Notes: generated by a model from the sequence alone, not told the origin. Positions 1-10,724 are shown, counted from the first letter of the stretch. The stretch: 58,109 nucleotides of DNA from Gemmatimonadales bacterium (GCA_019637315.1 JAHBVU010000002.1:300001-358109), one strand, 5' to 3'. Translations and numbers: made by a program.

Positions 1-1
1 C

Positions 2-1060
2 CTGGCCACCCAGAGCTGGCCCAGCGGCTGGATCGGTTACCTGGTGTCGAGCGTGTCGGTGATCGGCACCCTGGCGCTGCTGCTGGTGCACCCGCTCCGC
101 GATCGCGCCGAGGAGCGATGGATCAGCGGGTATGCCCGCTGGTATTTCCTGGCGCTGCTGCCGGCGCTGATCATGCTGCTGCTCGCCGTCGGGAAGCGGA
201 TCGGTCAGTATGGCCTCACCGAGCCCCGCTACACCCTGCTGGTCCTCGCCGGCTGGATGACCGCCATTGCCCTCTACTTCGGAGCAACTCGTTCCCGGCA
301 GATTGCCTTGATTCCGGTGTCGCTGGCGGTCGTGACTCTGCTGACGCTGATCGGCCCCTGGGGCATGACGGCAATGTCACGGCGCAGCCAGACCCAGCGG
401 CTGACGGCCATCCTCGACCGGACGCCGCTACCGCTCCCTGCCGGACAGACCCTCCCTGAAGAGGACCGCCGAGAAGTGGTCGCCATTTTGATGTACCTGG
501 AGCAGGCCCACGGCGCTGGTGCGGTCGCTGGTGCGGCTGGCCTGGATCCGACCCTCGCGGCTGGCTGGCACCGGTCAGGGGCCGTCGACTCGGCGCTCGC
601 CCGCCTCGGCGTCGACCGTTACGGCTCGGGAGCCCCCGGCAGCGGCGAACGCTACGCCATGTTCGAGATCTCCTCCGTCGATACGCTGGTGAGCGGGGGC
701 GTCGCGGTGGCCGGCGAGGGGCGCTGGTATCTCGACCGCGCCCTGCTCCGCCCCTTCCGTATTCGCTATCTCGACCAGGTGCTGTCGTTTGTGCCACGAA
801 CTGCGGCAGGCGAGGTGGTGGTCTATCGGGGCGATTCGGTCGAAGCGATCCTGCCCGTCTTTGCCGCGCTCGAGCCTGCCCTGGTGCCGCTGAGCAGCCA
901 CGCGGTCGATGAACGGGCACGGGCCGAACCGATCATGGTCGACGTGCGCGGTGCAACCCTGCGGATCCGCCTGATCATCACCAGCGCGAACTGGTCGTTT
1001 GCCCCGGCAGACTCCCTCGGGCGCTCTGCCACCGGCGCGGTCGTGGTGACGCCGCGCTAG
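2..1060 (+). CDS. DUF4153-like integral membrane protein, 5' end outside the window
   Basis: The reading frame is open to the first base of the window, so the gene is truncated at its 5' end; the GTG at 44 is only the first internal start. About 352 residues are visible. The N-terminal part has several hydrophobic segments (a segment around VIGTLALLLV, then WYFLALLPALIMLLLAV and later ones) with a loop containing YGLTEPRY, which resembles DUF4153 membrane proteins. The C-terminal 200 residues are soluble and contain no motif I recognise. Function is unknown. The next gene, an ECF-type sigma factor, starts 2 bases after the stop, so the two may be cotranscribed. Family assignment is by memory of the pattern and is moderate. 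Confidence 0.7.
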   Translation: MATQSWPSGWIGYLVSSVSVIGTLALLLVHPLRDRAEERWISGYARWYFLALLPALIMLLLAVGKRIGQYGLTEPRYTLLVLAGWMTAIALYFGATRSRQIALIPVSLAVVTLLTLIGPWGMTAMSRRSQTQRLTAILDRTPLPLPAGQTLPEEDRREVVAILMYLEQAHGAGAVAGAAGLDPTLAAGWHRSGAVDSALARLGVDRYGSGAPGSGERYAMFEISSVDTLVSGGVAVAGEGRWYLDRALLRPFRIRYLDQVLSFVPRTAAGEVVVYRGDSVEAILPVFAALEPALVPLSSHAVDERARAEPIMVDVRGATLRIRLIITSANWSFAPADSLGRSATGAVVVTPR

Positions 1061-1062
1061 CT

Positions 1063-2334
1063 ATGGATGGCCCAGAAGTAGCGAACCCACTCACCCAGGG
1101 CATCGACGCCCGGGCAGCCTCCCGGCACCTGGTTGCTGTGCTTACCAAGCGTGTCGGCCCGGAACACCTGGGACTCGTCGAGGATGCCGTACAAGACGCC
1201 TTCGTCGCTGCGCTGCGCACCTGGGGGATCCGGGGTAGCCGGCCAGTCGATCCCGTCGCCTGGCTCTATCGCGCCGCCTGGAATCGGATGGTCGACCAGT
1301 TTCGGCGAGTCGAGCCAGACTCCCTGGATGCAGTCGGCGTGGACCCCGTGCACGACCCTGGTCAAGAAGCCCGCACCGATGACGACGGCGACGACGAGCT
1401 CCGCCTGGTGATGCTTTGCTGTCACCCGACGCTGAGTGCCGACTCGCAGGTGGCGTTGACGCTCAAGATCGCAGCGGGCTTTTCGGTTGCGGAGATCGCG
1501 CGGCTGCTGGGCGCGGCTCCCGACGCCGTCGACCAGCGCCTGGTGCGGGCCAAACGGAGCCTGCGAACCTCGGGGGTCAGCCTCGACCTCGCACCGGCCG
1601 AGCTGACCCGTCGGAGCGCGGTCGCACTCGAGGTGCTCTACGGAATGTTCAGCGAGGGGTACTCGTCCTTGACGGCACCAACCGGCCTTCGTCGTGAGCT
1701 ATGCATCGAGGCGCTCCGACTGACTCACCGTATGCTGGCCGACCCGGCCACCGCCTCGCCGCCGGCGCATGCGCTGGCTTCGCTCTTCGCATTCCACCTG
1801 TCCCGGTTCGATGCGCGGTTCGACGACGCGGGAGCGTTCCAGTCACTCCGCGATCAAGACCGGCAGCGCTGGAACCGCAGGGCGATCGCTCTCGGGCTCG
1901 ACCACTTGCGCCGCTCGACCGGACCAACGCTGACCCGGTATCACCTGGAGGCCGAGATTGCCTCATGTCATGCCGTAGCCACGCACTATCGCGAGACGGA
2001 CTGGACTCGAATCATCGGCCTGTACGACGCGCTGCTCGAGCAGTGGCCGACCCGTACGGCCCGACTCGCCCGGGCCATTGCGGTCGGCGAGCGGGATGGC
2101 CCCCGCATCGGTCTCGAAGCCCTCGAGAACCTGGCCGGGAGCGAGAACGATCCGGCCTATCTGGCAGCGATGGCTCATTGCTGGGAGCAGGCAGGCAATC
2201 ACGCTCACGCCGCGGCCTGGTACCGCCGGGCGCTCGAAATGGCGGTCGCGCCGGGGGTGCGGCGGCTCATGGAAGCCGCGCTGGTTCGGGTGATCGGGAC
2301 CGATGTCGGTTCTGAGCCCGTCGATCCGTCGTAA
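1063..2334 (+). CDS. ECF42-type RNA polymerase sigma factor (sigma-70 family, DUF6596/TPR-like C-terminal extension)
   Basis: This 423-residue protein has an ECF sigma region 2 near the N-terminus (HLGLVEDAVQDAFVAAL, then WLYRAAWNRMVDQFRR) and region 4 (VALTLKIAAGFSVAEIARLLG, a helix-turn-helix) at about residues 130-165. A long C-terminal extension follows with EVLYGMFSEGYSS and TPR-like helices, the hallmark of the ECF42 group. It should direct RNA polymerase to a small set of promoters. No anti-sigma factor lies beside it. Instead a YCII/DGPF-family gene follows at 2393, the known genomic partner of ECF42 sigmas. It starts 2 bases after the DUF4153-like gene and has no clear ribosome binding site, so it may depend on upstream translation. 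Confidence 0.92.
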   Translation: MDGPEVANPLTQGIDARAASRHLVAVLTKRVGPEHLGLVEDAVQDAFVAALRTWGIRGSRPVDPVAWLYRAAWNRMVDQFRRVEPDSLDAVGVDPVHDPGQEARTDDDGDDELRLVMLCCHPTLSADSQVALTLKIAAGFSVAEIARLLGAAPDAVDQRLVRAKRSLRTSGVSLDLAPAELTRRSAVALEVLYGMFSEGYSSLTAPTGLRRELCIEALRLTHRMLADPATASPPAHALASLFAFHLSRFDARFDDAGAFQSLRDQDRQRWNRRAIALGLDHLRRSTGPTLTRYHLEAEIASCHAVATHYRETDWTRIIGLYDALLEQWPTRTARLARAIAVGERDGPRIGLEALENLAGSENDPAYLAAMAHCWEQAGNHAHAAAWYRRALEMAVAPGVRRLMEAALVRVIGTDVGSEPVDPS

Positions 2335-2392
2335 GGAATACAGACGGCAGGGTTCACCCGGCCCGACAACCTACTGCGAGGAGAAGGTCCCG

Positions 2393-2728
2393 ATGGCGGA
2401 GTATGTGATGATGCTCTGGGAGAATCCGACCGCGTTTGCGGCGGCCTCACCTGCCGATATCGAGGGAATCATTCAGGAGTACATCGCGTGGCGCGAGGCG
2501 ATGGGCGCCGCAGGCAAGATCACCGGCGGAAAGAAGCTGCGGGACGAGGGGGGCAAGCACCTCAAGGGCGGTATCGTCACCGATGGCCCGTATGCCGAGG
2601 TCAGCGAAATCGTCGGAGGGCTGTTCTTTGTCCAGGCCAGGGATTATGACGAAGCCGTCGAGATTGCTCGGAGTTGTCCACATCTCAAATTCGGATGGGT
2701 CGAGCTCAGGGAAGTCGAGCCGACCTGA
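2393..2728 (+). CDS. YCII-related (DGPF domain) protein, ECF42 partner
   Basis: This is a 111-residue protein of the YCII/DGPF family; the signature appears as TDGPYAEVSEIVGGLFFV and the C-terminal part follows the usual DYDEAVEIARSCPHL pattern. The ATG at 2393 is preceded by a clear GAGGAGA ribosome binding site at about 2378-2384, which excludes the in-frame upstream start at 2303 that would overlap the sigma gene. Family members are ferredoxin-like small proteins of uncertain biochemical role, repeatedly found next to ECF42 sigma factors. The adjacency strongly suggests a shared regulatory or stress function, but no activity can be read from the sequence. Confidence 0.9.
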   Translation: MAEYVMMLWENPTAFAAASPADIEGIIQEYIAWREAMGAAGKITGGKKLRDEGGKHLKGGIVTDGPYAEVSEIVGGLFFVQARDYDEAVEIARSCPHLKFGWVELREVEPT

Positions 2729-2964
2729 TGCTACGCTCCACCGGGGTTCTGCTGGTGCTCGGAATCGCGGCAGTTTCGGATCGCCCGGCTGGCCTGCTAA
2801 CCGCCGGGATGCGTCTGACCTGCGAAAGCGGTCGGCAGACGACGGTCTGCACCGTTGATTCGGTCCGACTGGGCGAGGACTCCAACTGCAGACGATCAAC
2901 TGAACCTCAGCGTCGATCGGCCTGCGCACCGGCGGCAAGATCGAACCGAGGGATTGGCGCCTGA
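2728..2964 (+). CDS. possible small secreted protein, coupled to the YCII gene
   Basis: An ATG at 2728 overlaps the TGA stop of the YCII gene in a TGATG arrangement typical of coupled translation. The frame encodes 78 residues: a hydrophobic N-terminus (STGVLLVLGIAAVS) resembling a short signal peptide, then a polar part with four cysteines. The last 58 bases overlap the 3' end of apaG on the other strand, which counts against the full length being real. I recognise no family. It may be a genuine third member of the sigma locus or a chance frame in GC-rich DNA. Confidence 0.35.
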   Translation: MLRSTGVLLVLGIAAVSDRPAGLLTAGMRLTCESGRQTTVCTVDSVRLGEDSNCRRSTEPQRRSACAPAARSNRGIGA

Positions 2965-3311
2965 AAGGTGGACTCGTCCTCCCGCTGGAACTCATAGTGC
3001 CCCTCCATATAGCCGGAGGGGCTTTTGAGAATGCAGTAGCTTTGATACGTGTGAACCGCACCTGGCGCAATCCAAGGCTGCTCCCCGATCACACCATCGC
3101 CGCGCACCTCGTGGTCTTCACCGCCCCCCACCGAATCGTGAATCCGCCAGAACCGGCTCAGCAGCTGCGCGGGGACCGTACCGACGTTCTCGATCCTGAC
3201 CGTATAGGCAAAGACGAAGTGCCCGAGCGTCGGACGAGACTGTCCGCGCAGGTAAGCGGGACGGACGGAAATCCGGATTCCGTCCGTCATGCGATAGTAG
3301 AACGGAGCCAT
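2907..3311 (-). CDS. apaG: ApaG family protein
   Basis: This 134-residue protein matches ApaG along its whole length: ISVRPAYLRGQS near the start, FAYTVRIENVG, the WRIHDSVGG segment, then EVRGDGVIGEQPWIAPG and the terminal GHYEF. ApaG is a fibronectin type III-like fold whose loss in enteric bacteria affects cobalt resistance and magnesium efflux; its molecular function is not firmly known. It starts 6 bases after the stop of the propeller gene, so it may be the last gene of the hppD-hmgA-propeller run. A second ATG at 3290 (MTDGIRISV) is an equally good start. Confidence 0.93.
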   Translation of the reverse strand: MAPFYYRMTDGIRISVRPAYLRGQSRPTLGHFVFAYTVRIENVGTVPAQLLSRFWRIHDSVGGGEDHEVRGDGVIGEQPWIAPGAVHTYQSYCILKSPSGYMEGHYEFQREDESTFQAPIPRFDLAAGAQADRR

Positions 3312-3317
3312 CGGCGT

Positions 3318-5327
3318 CTAGGGCGTCAGTTCTCGGGGTCTCGGCTCGATCCGAATGATCCAGAGACCGTTGTGCATGTCGTTGACATAGGCAAGGCCAT
3401 CCTTCGGATTGACCACGACACCCCAGGTCATTGCACTGTTCTGAACCCGGCCGTTCATGTCCGCCGTGTTGACGTGCGCCATCTCGCGTCCCTGGGCACG
3501 CAGATCGCCCTTGAGTTCACCCGAGATGTCGAAGACCCGGAAACCAGCATTGTAGGCACCCAGATAGAGGGTATCGCCAGCGACCCAGACGTTGTGAACG
3601 CCGCCATACTCCGGTTCGTACCAGGCGACCGCCTTCGGATTCATCAGATCCGAGACATCGACCACCTGCAGCCGGCCGTAGGCGCGACCGGCGGCCGCGT
3701 CCTTGGCGCCTTTGACGGGGGTGGCCGGGAAGACCTCGTCCGCGATGATGACATAGTCCTTGTAGCGCCAGGCGGTATGGGTGCCTCGAATGAAACCGGG
3801 ACCGCCCGTGGCCTCCACGTCGCGATACATGGCGTTGAGGTCGTACTTGAACTGGCTGACGAACTGCGGATTGGTCGGGCTGCCGCCCTTGATGCCGTTG
3901 CCAACATCGAGAATGACGAGGCCATCGTTCCAGTAACTCGCGTAGAGCAGGCCGTCCTGGACGTCGACATCATGCAGCGAGCGTCCCGCGTCCGGACGCG
4001 GCGTCTTCCAGACGGCGGCTTCGCGCGGATTGGCGGGATCAGAAATGTCGATGATGTGGAGCGCCCCGGTACCATCGTTGGTAAGGTAGACGTGCGTGCC
4101 GTACTTCTCCTGCCGGTAGATGAAGGTCGAGTGCACGCCGGCCGTCAGGTTGTGCGTATACTCCGCGATGATCCTGGGGTGCGCGGGATCTTCGGTCGAC
4201 GCAATCACGATGCCGTTCTTCCGGTCGCTGGCACCTTCGCGAGTGAACACGATGGCTTTGCCATCCGGCGTCGACATCACGTCGTTGACGCGTCGGGTGT
4301 TGACCACGAGCGAATCGGTGACGACCGGATTGGCAGGATCGCGAATATCGACGGTGTAGAGAACGTCGCCGCCGCCGCCCGAGCCGAGGTAGGCATAATC
4401 CCCGCTCGGGTGGATCCAGACTTCCTCCGTGTTGAACCTGGTGCGCGGCAACCGACCGACCACCGTCGCCGGGCGCCGCACGTCGCGCGGCGTCACCGTA
4501 ACCGTCGCCTCGGCGGAGCGGCTGCCGATGCTCGCCGTAACGAGATAGGTCCCCGCCTCATAGCCGACGAATGAACCGTCTGAATCGATCACCCCGTGGC
4601 CTGGCGCAAAGCTCCACTGGGGCGTGAACCCGGTGATCTCCTTCCCGGCACGATCGGTCGCAACGAGCTTGAAGCGCACCACATCACCGCTGCGCACTTC
4701 GCTCATCTCGGGCGTGATCTGCAGGGCGGCGACCGTGTTCGCCACGACTTGCAGCGTGAACGACTGTTCGGCGCTTCCCGCCCGAGCGGTGATCCGAGTC
4801 GTTCCCGCAGCTTTCGCTTCGAGAAGCCCGTCAGCCCGCACGGACGCCACATTCGGCGCCGAGCTCGACCAGCGTGCCGCTTCGTTGCGACGGTCGCCGG
4901 CGGCGGAGTAGACAGCCGCCTCGAGCCGGAGCCGCTGCCCGGCAATCACCGATCGGACGGCAGGAGCGATCGCGATACTCGCGGCCGGCCCGGCGACCAT
5001 GTTGACCTTGATCATCTCGCGCACCGGACGGGAGCCAGGCACGTGCGCCGTGGCGAGGACCTGGAACGACCCGGTCGACCCCGATTCGATCAGGCCGGTC
5101 GGATCGACCCGGGCTTCGAAGTAGGCCCCCTGCCCGACAAACGAGATCCTGACGCCGGCAACGGGCTTTCCGTCCGCACCAAGAGGCGTAGCGGTGAGCC
5201 GCAAGGTATCCTGCGCAGTCATGGTAACGTTGGTGCCCGGCGTGATCACCAGCTTGGCAATCGGGCTCGCGGGCAGCTGCGGAGTGGCCGGCTGCTGCAC
5301 GGCCAGGAGCGCAAGTAGGGCTAGCAT
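3318..5327 (-). CDS. secreted Ig-like / LVIVD-repeat beta-propeller protein
   Basis: The product is 669 residues from the ATG at 5327, which sits 37 bases after hmgA; a longer frame that runs back into hmgA is not credible. A short hydrophobic leader (MLALLALLAV) suggests export. Residues of about 20-290 form three bacterial Ig-like (Big-type) domains, with patterns such as WSSSAPNVASVRADG and GTTRITARAG. The remainder carries LVIVD-type repeats, for example TVDIRDPANPVV, HIIDISDPANPREAAVW and VVDVSDLMNPKAVAWY, expected to fold as a beta-propeller. Such proteins are extracytoplasmic and probably bind proteins or carbohydrates. No catalytic motif is visible. Its place downstream of tyrosine-catabolism genes has no obvious functional explanation. 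Confidence 0.82.
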   Translation of the reverse strand: MLALLALLAVQQPATPQLPASPIAKLVITPGTNVTMTAQDTLRLTATPLGADGKPVAGVRISFVGQGAYFEARVDPTGLIESGSTGSFQVLATAHVPGSRPVREMIKVNMVAGPAASIAIAPAVRSVIAGQRLRLEAAVYSAAGDRRNEAARWSSSAPNVASVRADGLLEAKAAGTTRITARAGSAEQSFTLQVVANTVAALQITPEMSEVRSGDVVRFKLVATDRAGKEITGFTPQWSFAPGHGVIDSDGSFVGYEAGTYLVTASIGSRSAEATVTVTPRDVRRPATVVGRLPRTRFNTEEVWIHPSGDYAYLGSGGGGDVLYTVDIRDPANPVVTDSLVVNTRRVNDVMSTPDGKAIVFTREGASDRKNGIVIASTEDPAHPRIIAEYTHNLTAGVHSTFIYRQEKYGTHVYLTNDGTGALHIIDISDPANPREAAVWKTPRPDAGRSLHDVDVQDGLLYASYWNDGLVILDVGNGIKGGSPTNPQFVSQFKYDLNAMYRDVEATGGPGFIRGTHTAWRYKDYVIIADEVFPATPVKGAKDAAAGRAYGRLQVVDVSDLMNPKAVAWYEPEYGGVHNVWVAGDTLYLGAYNAGFRVFDISGELKGDLRAQGREMAHVNTADMNGRVQNSAMTWGVVVNPKDGLAYVNDMHNGLWIIRIEPRPRELTP

Positions 5328-5364
5328 CGAATCGGAGTCGTCCTTGGCAAGGGGCGTTGGAGGA

Positions 5365-6548
5365 TCAGCTGGTCGGCGGATTGAAGCCTTCGCCGGCCTC
5401 GATCCACGAGAACTGATACTTCGGATCTTCAATGGGCGCTGCTTGCCGAGCAGTCTTGAGCGGCCGGAAGGTGTCGACCATGACTGCCAGCTCGTTGGTT
5501 TCCTTGGCGCCGATACTGGCTTCCATTCGGCCCGGATGCGGACCATGCGGAATGCCGTCCGGGTGCAAGGTGATGCTGCCGTACTCGATCCCCTTGCGGC
5601 TCATGAACTCGCTCGAGGCGTAGTAGAGCACTTCGTCCGAGTCGACGTTGCTGTGATTGTACGGAGCGGGCACCGCTTCCGGATGGAAGTCGTACTGCCT
5701 CGGGCAGAACGAACACACCACGAACCCGTCGCCCTGAAAGGTCTGGTGAACCGGAGGCGGCTGATGAATCCGCCCGACGATCGGCTCGAAGTCGTGGATG
5801 TTGAACGCCCAGGGATAGAACATGCCGTCCCAGCCCACCACATCGAACGGGTGGTGGTCGAGAATGAACTCGTTCAAGGTGTCGTGCTGCTTGACGATGA
5901 TCGGGAAATCGCCCCGCTCGTCGTAGGTCTTGAGCTCACGCGGCACCCGAAAATCGCGCTCGGAGTACGGTGCGCCCTCGACGATCTGGCCGTACTCGTT
6001 GCGGTACCGCTTCGGGGTCCGGACATAGCCGCGACTTTCGATGATCAGCAGTCGGTGCGGCACCGGATCCATTTTGAAGCGGTGCATGATGCCACGATGG
6101 ATGACCAGGTAGTCACCTTCCCCGTACGGCAGGTCACCGAACTGCGACTCCAGTACCCCGGACCCCTGGCTGATGTAGACGACCTCATCGGCTTGCGCGT
6201 TGCGATAGAAATGCGTGTCGGCCACGGTCGGTCTGGCAAACAGCAGGGCGCAATCGTTGTTGAAAAGCAGCGGCGTCCGATCGAGCGTTGGGCTGCCCCC
6301 CTCTGCCAGCTGCGCTGTGCGAAAGTGGCGATGTTTGAAGACCGGATCGGCTTCCTCCTCGTACCGGACATCCTTCAGCTTGCGAATCGCCTTGATCGTC
6401 GTGGGCGGAGCAATGTGGTACAGCAGCGACGCCACGCCGGTGAAGCCCTCGTTGCCGACAAGCTGCTCCTGGTAAATCCCGCCGTCGGGCTTCCGAAAGG
6501 CGATATGCCGCTTCTTCGGCACCCGGCCGAGGGTATGATAGACTGGCA

Positions 6549-6549
<1 letters not shown>
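5365..6549 (-). CDS. hmgA: homogentisate 1,2-dioxygenase
   Basis: This 394-residue cupin-fold enzyme opens the ring of homogentisate to maleylacetoacetate, the third step of tyrosine degradation. It belongs to the shorter bacterial form. Recognisable stretches include NEGFTGVASLLYH, HQTFQGDGFVVCSFCPR and HSNVDSDEVLYY followed by HPDGIPHGPHPG. His299, an acidic residue at 305/306 and His335 are the likely iron ligands. Its ATG overlaps the TAA of the upstream hppD gene (TAATG at 6547-6551), so translation of the two is probably coupled and the substrate is made by its neighbour. Maleylacetoacetate isomerase and fumarylacetoacetase are not in this window. Confidence 0.96.
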
Positions 6550-7706
<1,157 letters not shown>

Positions 7707-7729
7707 CTAGCTGCGCGTGCGATGATCGA

Positions 7730-9088
7730 TCAGTGCCCGGGGGCGTCGATCACGACCCGGGTCAGGACCCGGCCGAGCCGGATCTTGACCCGAACGACCA
7801 GGACCACCGCCACGACCATCAACCCCACGACCAAGCCCCACCAGAGACCCGGGGGACCCAGCCCCTGCCGGAACCCCAGCCAGAGACTCACCGGCAGCCC
7901 TATTAGATAGTAACCAAACAAGTTGATCAGTACAGGAACCCGGGTGTCTCCTGCTCCCCGAAGGGCTCCCAGAGCGACCGCCTGGGTGCCATCGAAGACC
8001 TGGAACAGCCCAGCCAGGGGCAGCAGCGTCGCCGCGATGGTCAGGACGGCGGCATCGTTGGTGTAGAGTCCCGAGAGTGACACCGGAAAGGTGACGAAAA
8101 CCAGCGCCGTCAGCGCCATGAACGACACCCCGATGATCAGGGCCGCCACGGCTCCGCGCCGGGCGTCGTCCGGTCGACCAGCGCCGATGGCCCGACCGAC
8201 CATGACGGCGGCCGCCGACCCAATGCCGAGCGGCACCATGAAGGCGACGGCGGCCATGTTGAGGGCGATCTGGTGGCCCGCCAGTGCCTGGGCACTGATC
8301 CGCCCCATCAGCAGGCCCACGCCGCCGAAGACCCCATACTCGAAGAGGATCTGGAAGCCAACCGGCAGTCCGATCATGAGCATCCGGCGGAGCGGCTGCC
8401 AGTGCCAGGACTCGGCCCGCCAGGGACGGATCCGCGGAACCAGGTGGACCCGAACCAGCAAGGCCAACCCCAAAAACATGGCCCACCGGCTGACGGTTGT
8501 CGCCACGGCCGCGCCGGTGACGCCCAGTGCCGGAAACCCGAAATGCCCGAAGATGAGAACCCAGTTGACCAGGGCGTTGAGCAGGTTGGCGGCGACAATG
8601 GCAACCAGCAGCGGCCGAAGAATGCCCTGCGCCTGCAGCATCTCGCGCAGGACCATGAAGCCGAAGTACGGGAACACCCCCGGAAGCGTCCAGCGCATGT
8701 ACCCGCCGGCAAGCGGGATGATCTCCTCCGCCTGGCCCGTCAAGCGCAAGATCGGCTCGAGGGTCAGGTAGGCGAGCGCCGCCACCACGGTGACGAGCAC
8801 CGCGATCACGAAGCCGCGCTGGACGCCCCGGGTCACGCCGAGGTCATCGTGGGCGCCGTAGGCCTGGGCGATCACGGGGGCCAGGGCGGCAATACACCCC
8901 ATCCCGATCGTGGTCACCATGAAAAACCAGATGTTGGCCGCCCCCGTGGCTGCCAGCGCCTCAGCCGAGAAGCGGCCCACCATGGCGGTGTCGACGACGC
9001 CCATGAACATGAGGCCGACCTGCACCGTGGCAATTGGTGTCGCGAGGGCGAGCAAGGACCGGATGTCGGCCCTGGTCGGACGCAGCAT
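7730..9088 (-). CDS. MATE family multidrug/cation efflux transporter
   Basis: This 452-residue membrane protein has about 12 hydrophobic segments in two similar MatE halves. The N-terminal half shows LALATPIATVQVGLMFMGVVDTAMVGRF and NIWFFMVTTIGMG; the second half shows PVGFQILFEYGVFGGVGLLMG. MATE proteins export cationic drugs or metabolites using a sodium or proton gradient. It ends 62 bases before the hppD start and begins 183 bases after the ABC exporter operon, so it may have its own promoter. The substrate cannot be deduced. Confidence 0.93.
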   Translation of the reverse strand: MLRPTRADIRSLLALATPIATVQVGLMFMGVVDTAMVGRFSAEALAATGAANIWFFMVTTIGMGCIAALAPVIAQAYGAHDDLGVTRGVQRGFVIAVLVTVVAALAYLTLEPILRLTGQAEEIIPLAGGYMRWTLPGVFPYFGFMVLREMLQAQGILRPLLVAIVAANLLNALVNWVLIFGHFGFPALGVTGAAVATTVSRWAMFLGLALLVRVHLVPRIRPWRAESWHWQPLRRMLMIGLPVGFQILFEYGVFGGVGLLMGRISAQALAGHQIALNMAAVAFMVPLGIGSAAAVMVGRAIGAGRPDDARRGAVAALIIGVSFMALTALVFVTFPVSLSGLYTNDAAVLTIAATLLPLAGLFQVFDGTQAVALGALRGAGDTRVPVLINLFGYYLIGLPVSLWLGFRQGLGPPGLWWGLVVGLMVVAVVLVVRVKIRLGRVLTRVVIDAPGH

Positions 9089-9271
9089 GGCCTGCCCTCG
9101 TCAGCGCCGCATCGGGCTGCCCACCGGCAGGTCGACCGATGGCAACGAAACGACGGAATGGTGACAGGTCATCAGCGGGGGTCGGAGGGCTGTGGACAGG
9201 GCGGAACGGGACCCGGCAAGATACACGGCCGGAAGGCCTGCTGCATACCAGCGGCACAGCGGACTCCCCAG

Positions 9272-10003
9272 CTACGGATCCCGGGCCTGGCGGCGAAGGA
9301 AGCCTCCCAGGGACACTCTGATTAGGACCAGCCAGAGAAGCGCGCCGCTCGCGGCCCAGAGATACCCGGCCAGCACATCACCATCGGCGAGTGCCAGGAT
9401 GGACCTGACCGCCCAGGTGGCCGGCGTGACGAGCAGCAGGTCCGAGTACCAGGCGTCACGCGGCAGGAACAGGTAGAGCGCCGCAATCTGAACGTAGAGG
9501 TTGAGGCCCTTGAAGAGTCCGAGCGCCTGGACCTTGTCGCGGGCCAGCGCAGGTACCGTCACCGTGGTCCAGATGCTGCCGAGCGACAGTGACAGGATCG
9601 GCGCCATCCAAAGCAAAACGGGTAGCTCGATCATCCGCGTGGCAAGCACCAGGAGGACTGCGTAGCTGACTACGAACCCGTACGCGAGGCTCAGCCGAAG
9701 CCCCAGAATCGCGGTGATCGGAAGGGGCACCACCTGGAGAGCTCGGTCGACGCCGCTGTCTCGCTCGTCGACGAGGAGCATGGCCGTCAGGTAGCCGATG
9801 CCCGGGCCGTAGCCGAGCAACACCAGGATCTGCAGATTGGTCCACCAGGCAGCGAACAACCCCAGGTGCCGAATCAGCGCTGCAATGAGCAGGATGGCCA
9901 GCATGAGGCCGACAATGTTCCGCAGAACCTGATCTCGGCGGATACTCGCCAGGTCATGTCGAAGCAGGCTGAGGCTGGGCGACCCTCCGGACACGTTACC
10001 CAC
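9272..10003 (-). CDS. ABC-2 type exporter, permease subunit (second)
   Basis: This 243-residue membrane protein has about six hydrophobic segments (for example NIVGLMLAILLIAALI, ILVLLGYGPGIGYLTAML and GFVVSYAVLLVLA). It carries no known catalytic motif, as expected for an ABC-2 permease. Its start overlaps the end of the preceding permease gene by 8 bases, and both lie downstream of the ATPase gene. It should form the membrane channel as a heterodimer with its neighbour. Confidence 0.85.
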   Translation of the reverse strand: MGNVSGGSPSLSLLRHDLASIRRDQVLRNIVGLMLAILLIAALIRHLGLFAAWWTNLQILVLLGYGPGIGYLTAMLLVDERDSGVDRALQVVPLPITAILGLRLSLAYGFVVSYAVLLVLATRMIELPVLLWMAPILSLSLGSIWTTVTVPALARDKVQALGLFKGLNLYVQIAALYLFLPRDAWYSDLLLVTPATWAVRSILALADGDVLAGYLWAASGALLWLVLIRVSLGGFLRRQARDP

Positions 10004-10724
10004 CCGTTCTGCCGAGGGTGTCAGTATGCAGCCTCACGGCGTGTCGGAACAGGACCGAGCCGAGCAATGCCAGGTAGCCGAACGCGTAGACGGCCTCGAT
10101 CGGTGAGACCGCCGCAGGGTCCGCAGCCCACAGCGTGGCGCGCAGCATGGCATGCCCCGGGTTGAGACCGAACAGAACCCAGGCAAACCAGCCATCGACG
10201 AGACCGAAGTGAGCCAGGAGCGGGAGGTAGGTCACGATCGAGACTGGAATCAACCGGGCGATCACATGGTTGAGCGACTGAGCGGTCGCAACGATCACCA
10301 GCCCAGCAAGGACCGCCACTGCGCCAGTACAGGTCAGCGCGACGACCATTCTGATGAGCAACGGAATCGGGGCGGGCCAGGCCCACGCAGCCATGATGAC
10401 CAGCCCTCCGACAACCGTCAGGGTCGTGAACGTGAACAGCTTGGCCGTGACATACTCAGCTGGCGCAGCCGGCGTTACGGCCAGGGCCGGGAGCGTCGAC
10501 TGCGATCGTTCGAGCAGCACCAGTGCGGCGACAAACCCGGTACCGACCACGGACGGATCCAGCAACAGGATGCCAGTGATGATCGTGACCGGCGCCTCGT
10601 CAGGGAGCAGAATGGCGATCAGGGCGAACGCGGCCGTCGTCACGGCAGTGAAGAGATAGATCCGCTCGCGGGCCTGGACTCGGATGTCCCACAGCACGAG
10701 TCGCTGAAGCCGATCGGCGTTCAC
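9996..10724 (-). CDS. ABC-2 type exporter, permease subunit (first)
   Basis: This 242-residue protein has six predicted membrane spans, including YLFTAVTTAAFALIAILL, IITGILLLDPSVVGTGFVAALVLL and the LLGSVLF region near the C-terminus. The start overlaps the stop of the ATPase gene in an ATGA arrangement at 10721-10724, and its own end overlaps the next permease gene. The ATPase-permease-permease order resembles that of mycobacterial fluoroquinolone export systems, but the substrate here is unknown. Confidence 0.85.
   Translation of the reverse strand: MNADRLQRLVLWDIRVQARERIYLFTAVTTAAFALIAILLPDEAPVTIITGILLLDPSVVGTGFVAALVLLERSQSTLPALAVTPAAPAEYVTAKLFTFTTLTVVGGLVIMAAWAWPAPIPLLIRMVVALTCTGAVAVLAGLVIVATAQSLNHVIARLIPVSIVTYLPLLAHFGLVDGWFAWVLFGLNPGHAMLRATLWAADPAAVSPIEAVYAFGYLALLGSVLFRHAVRLHTDTLGRTGG

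Noticed and set aside
2997-4574. A 525-codon plus-strand frame opposite apaG and the propeller gene
   Set aside because: It spans two genes that are clear on the other strand and encodes a repetitive composition without domains.
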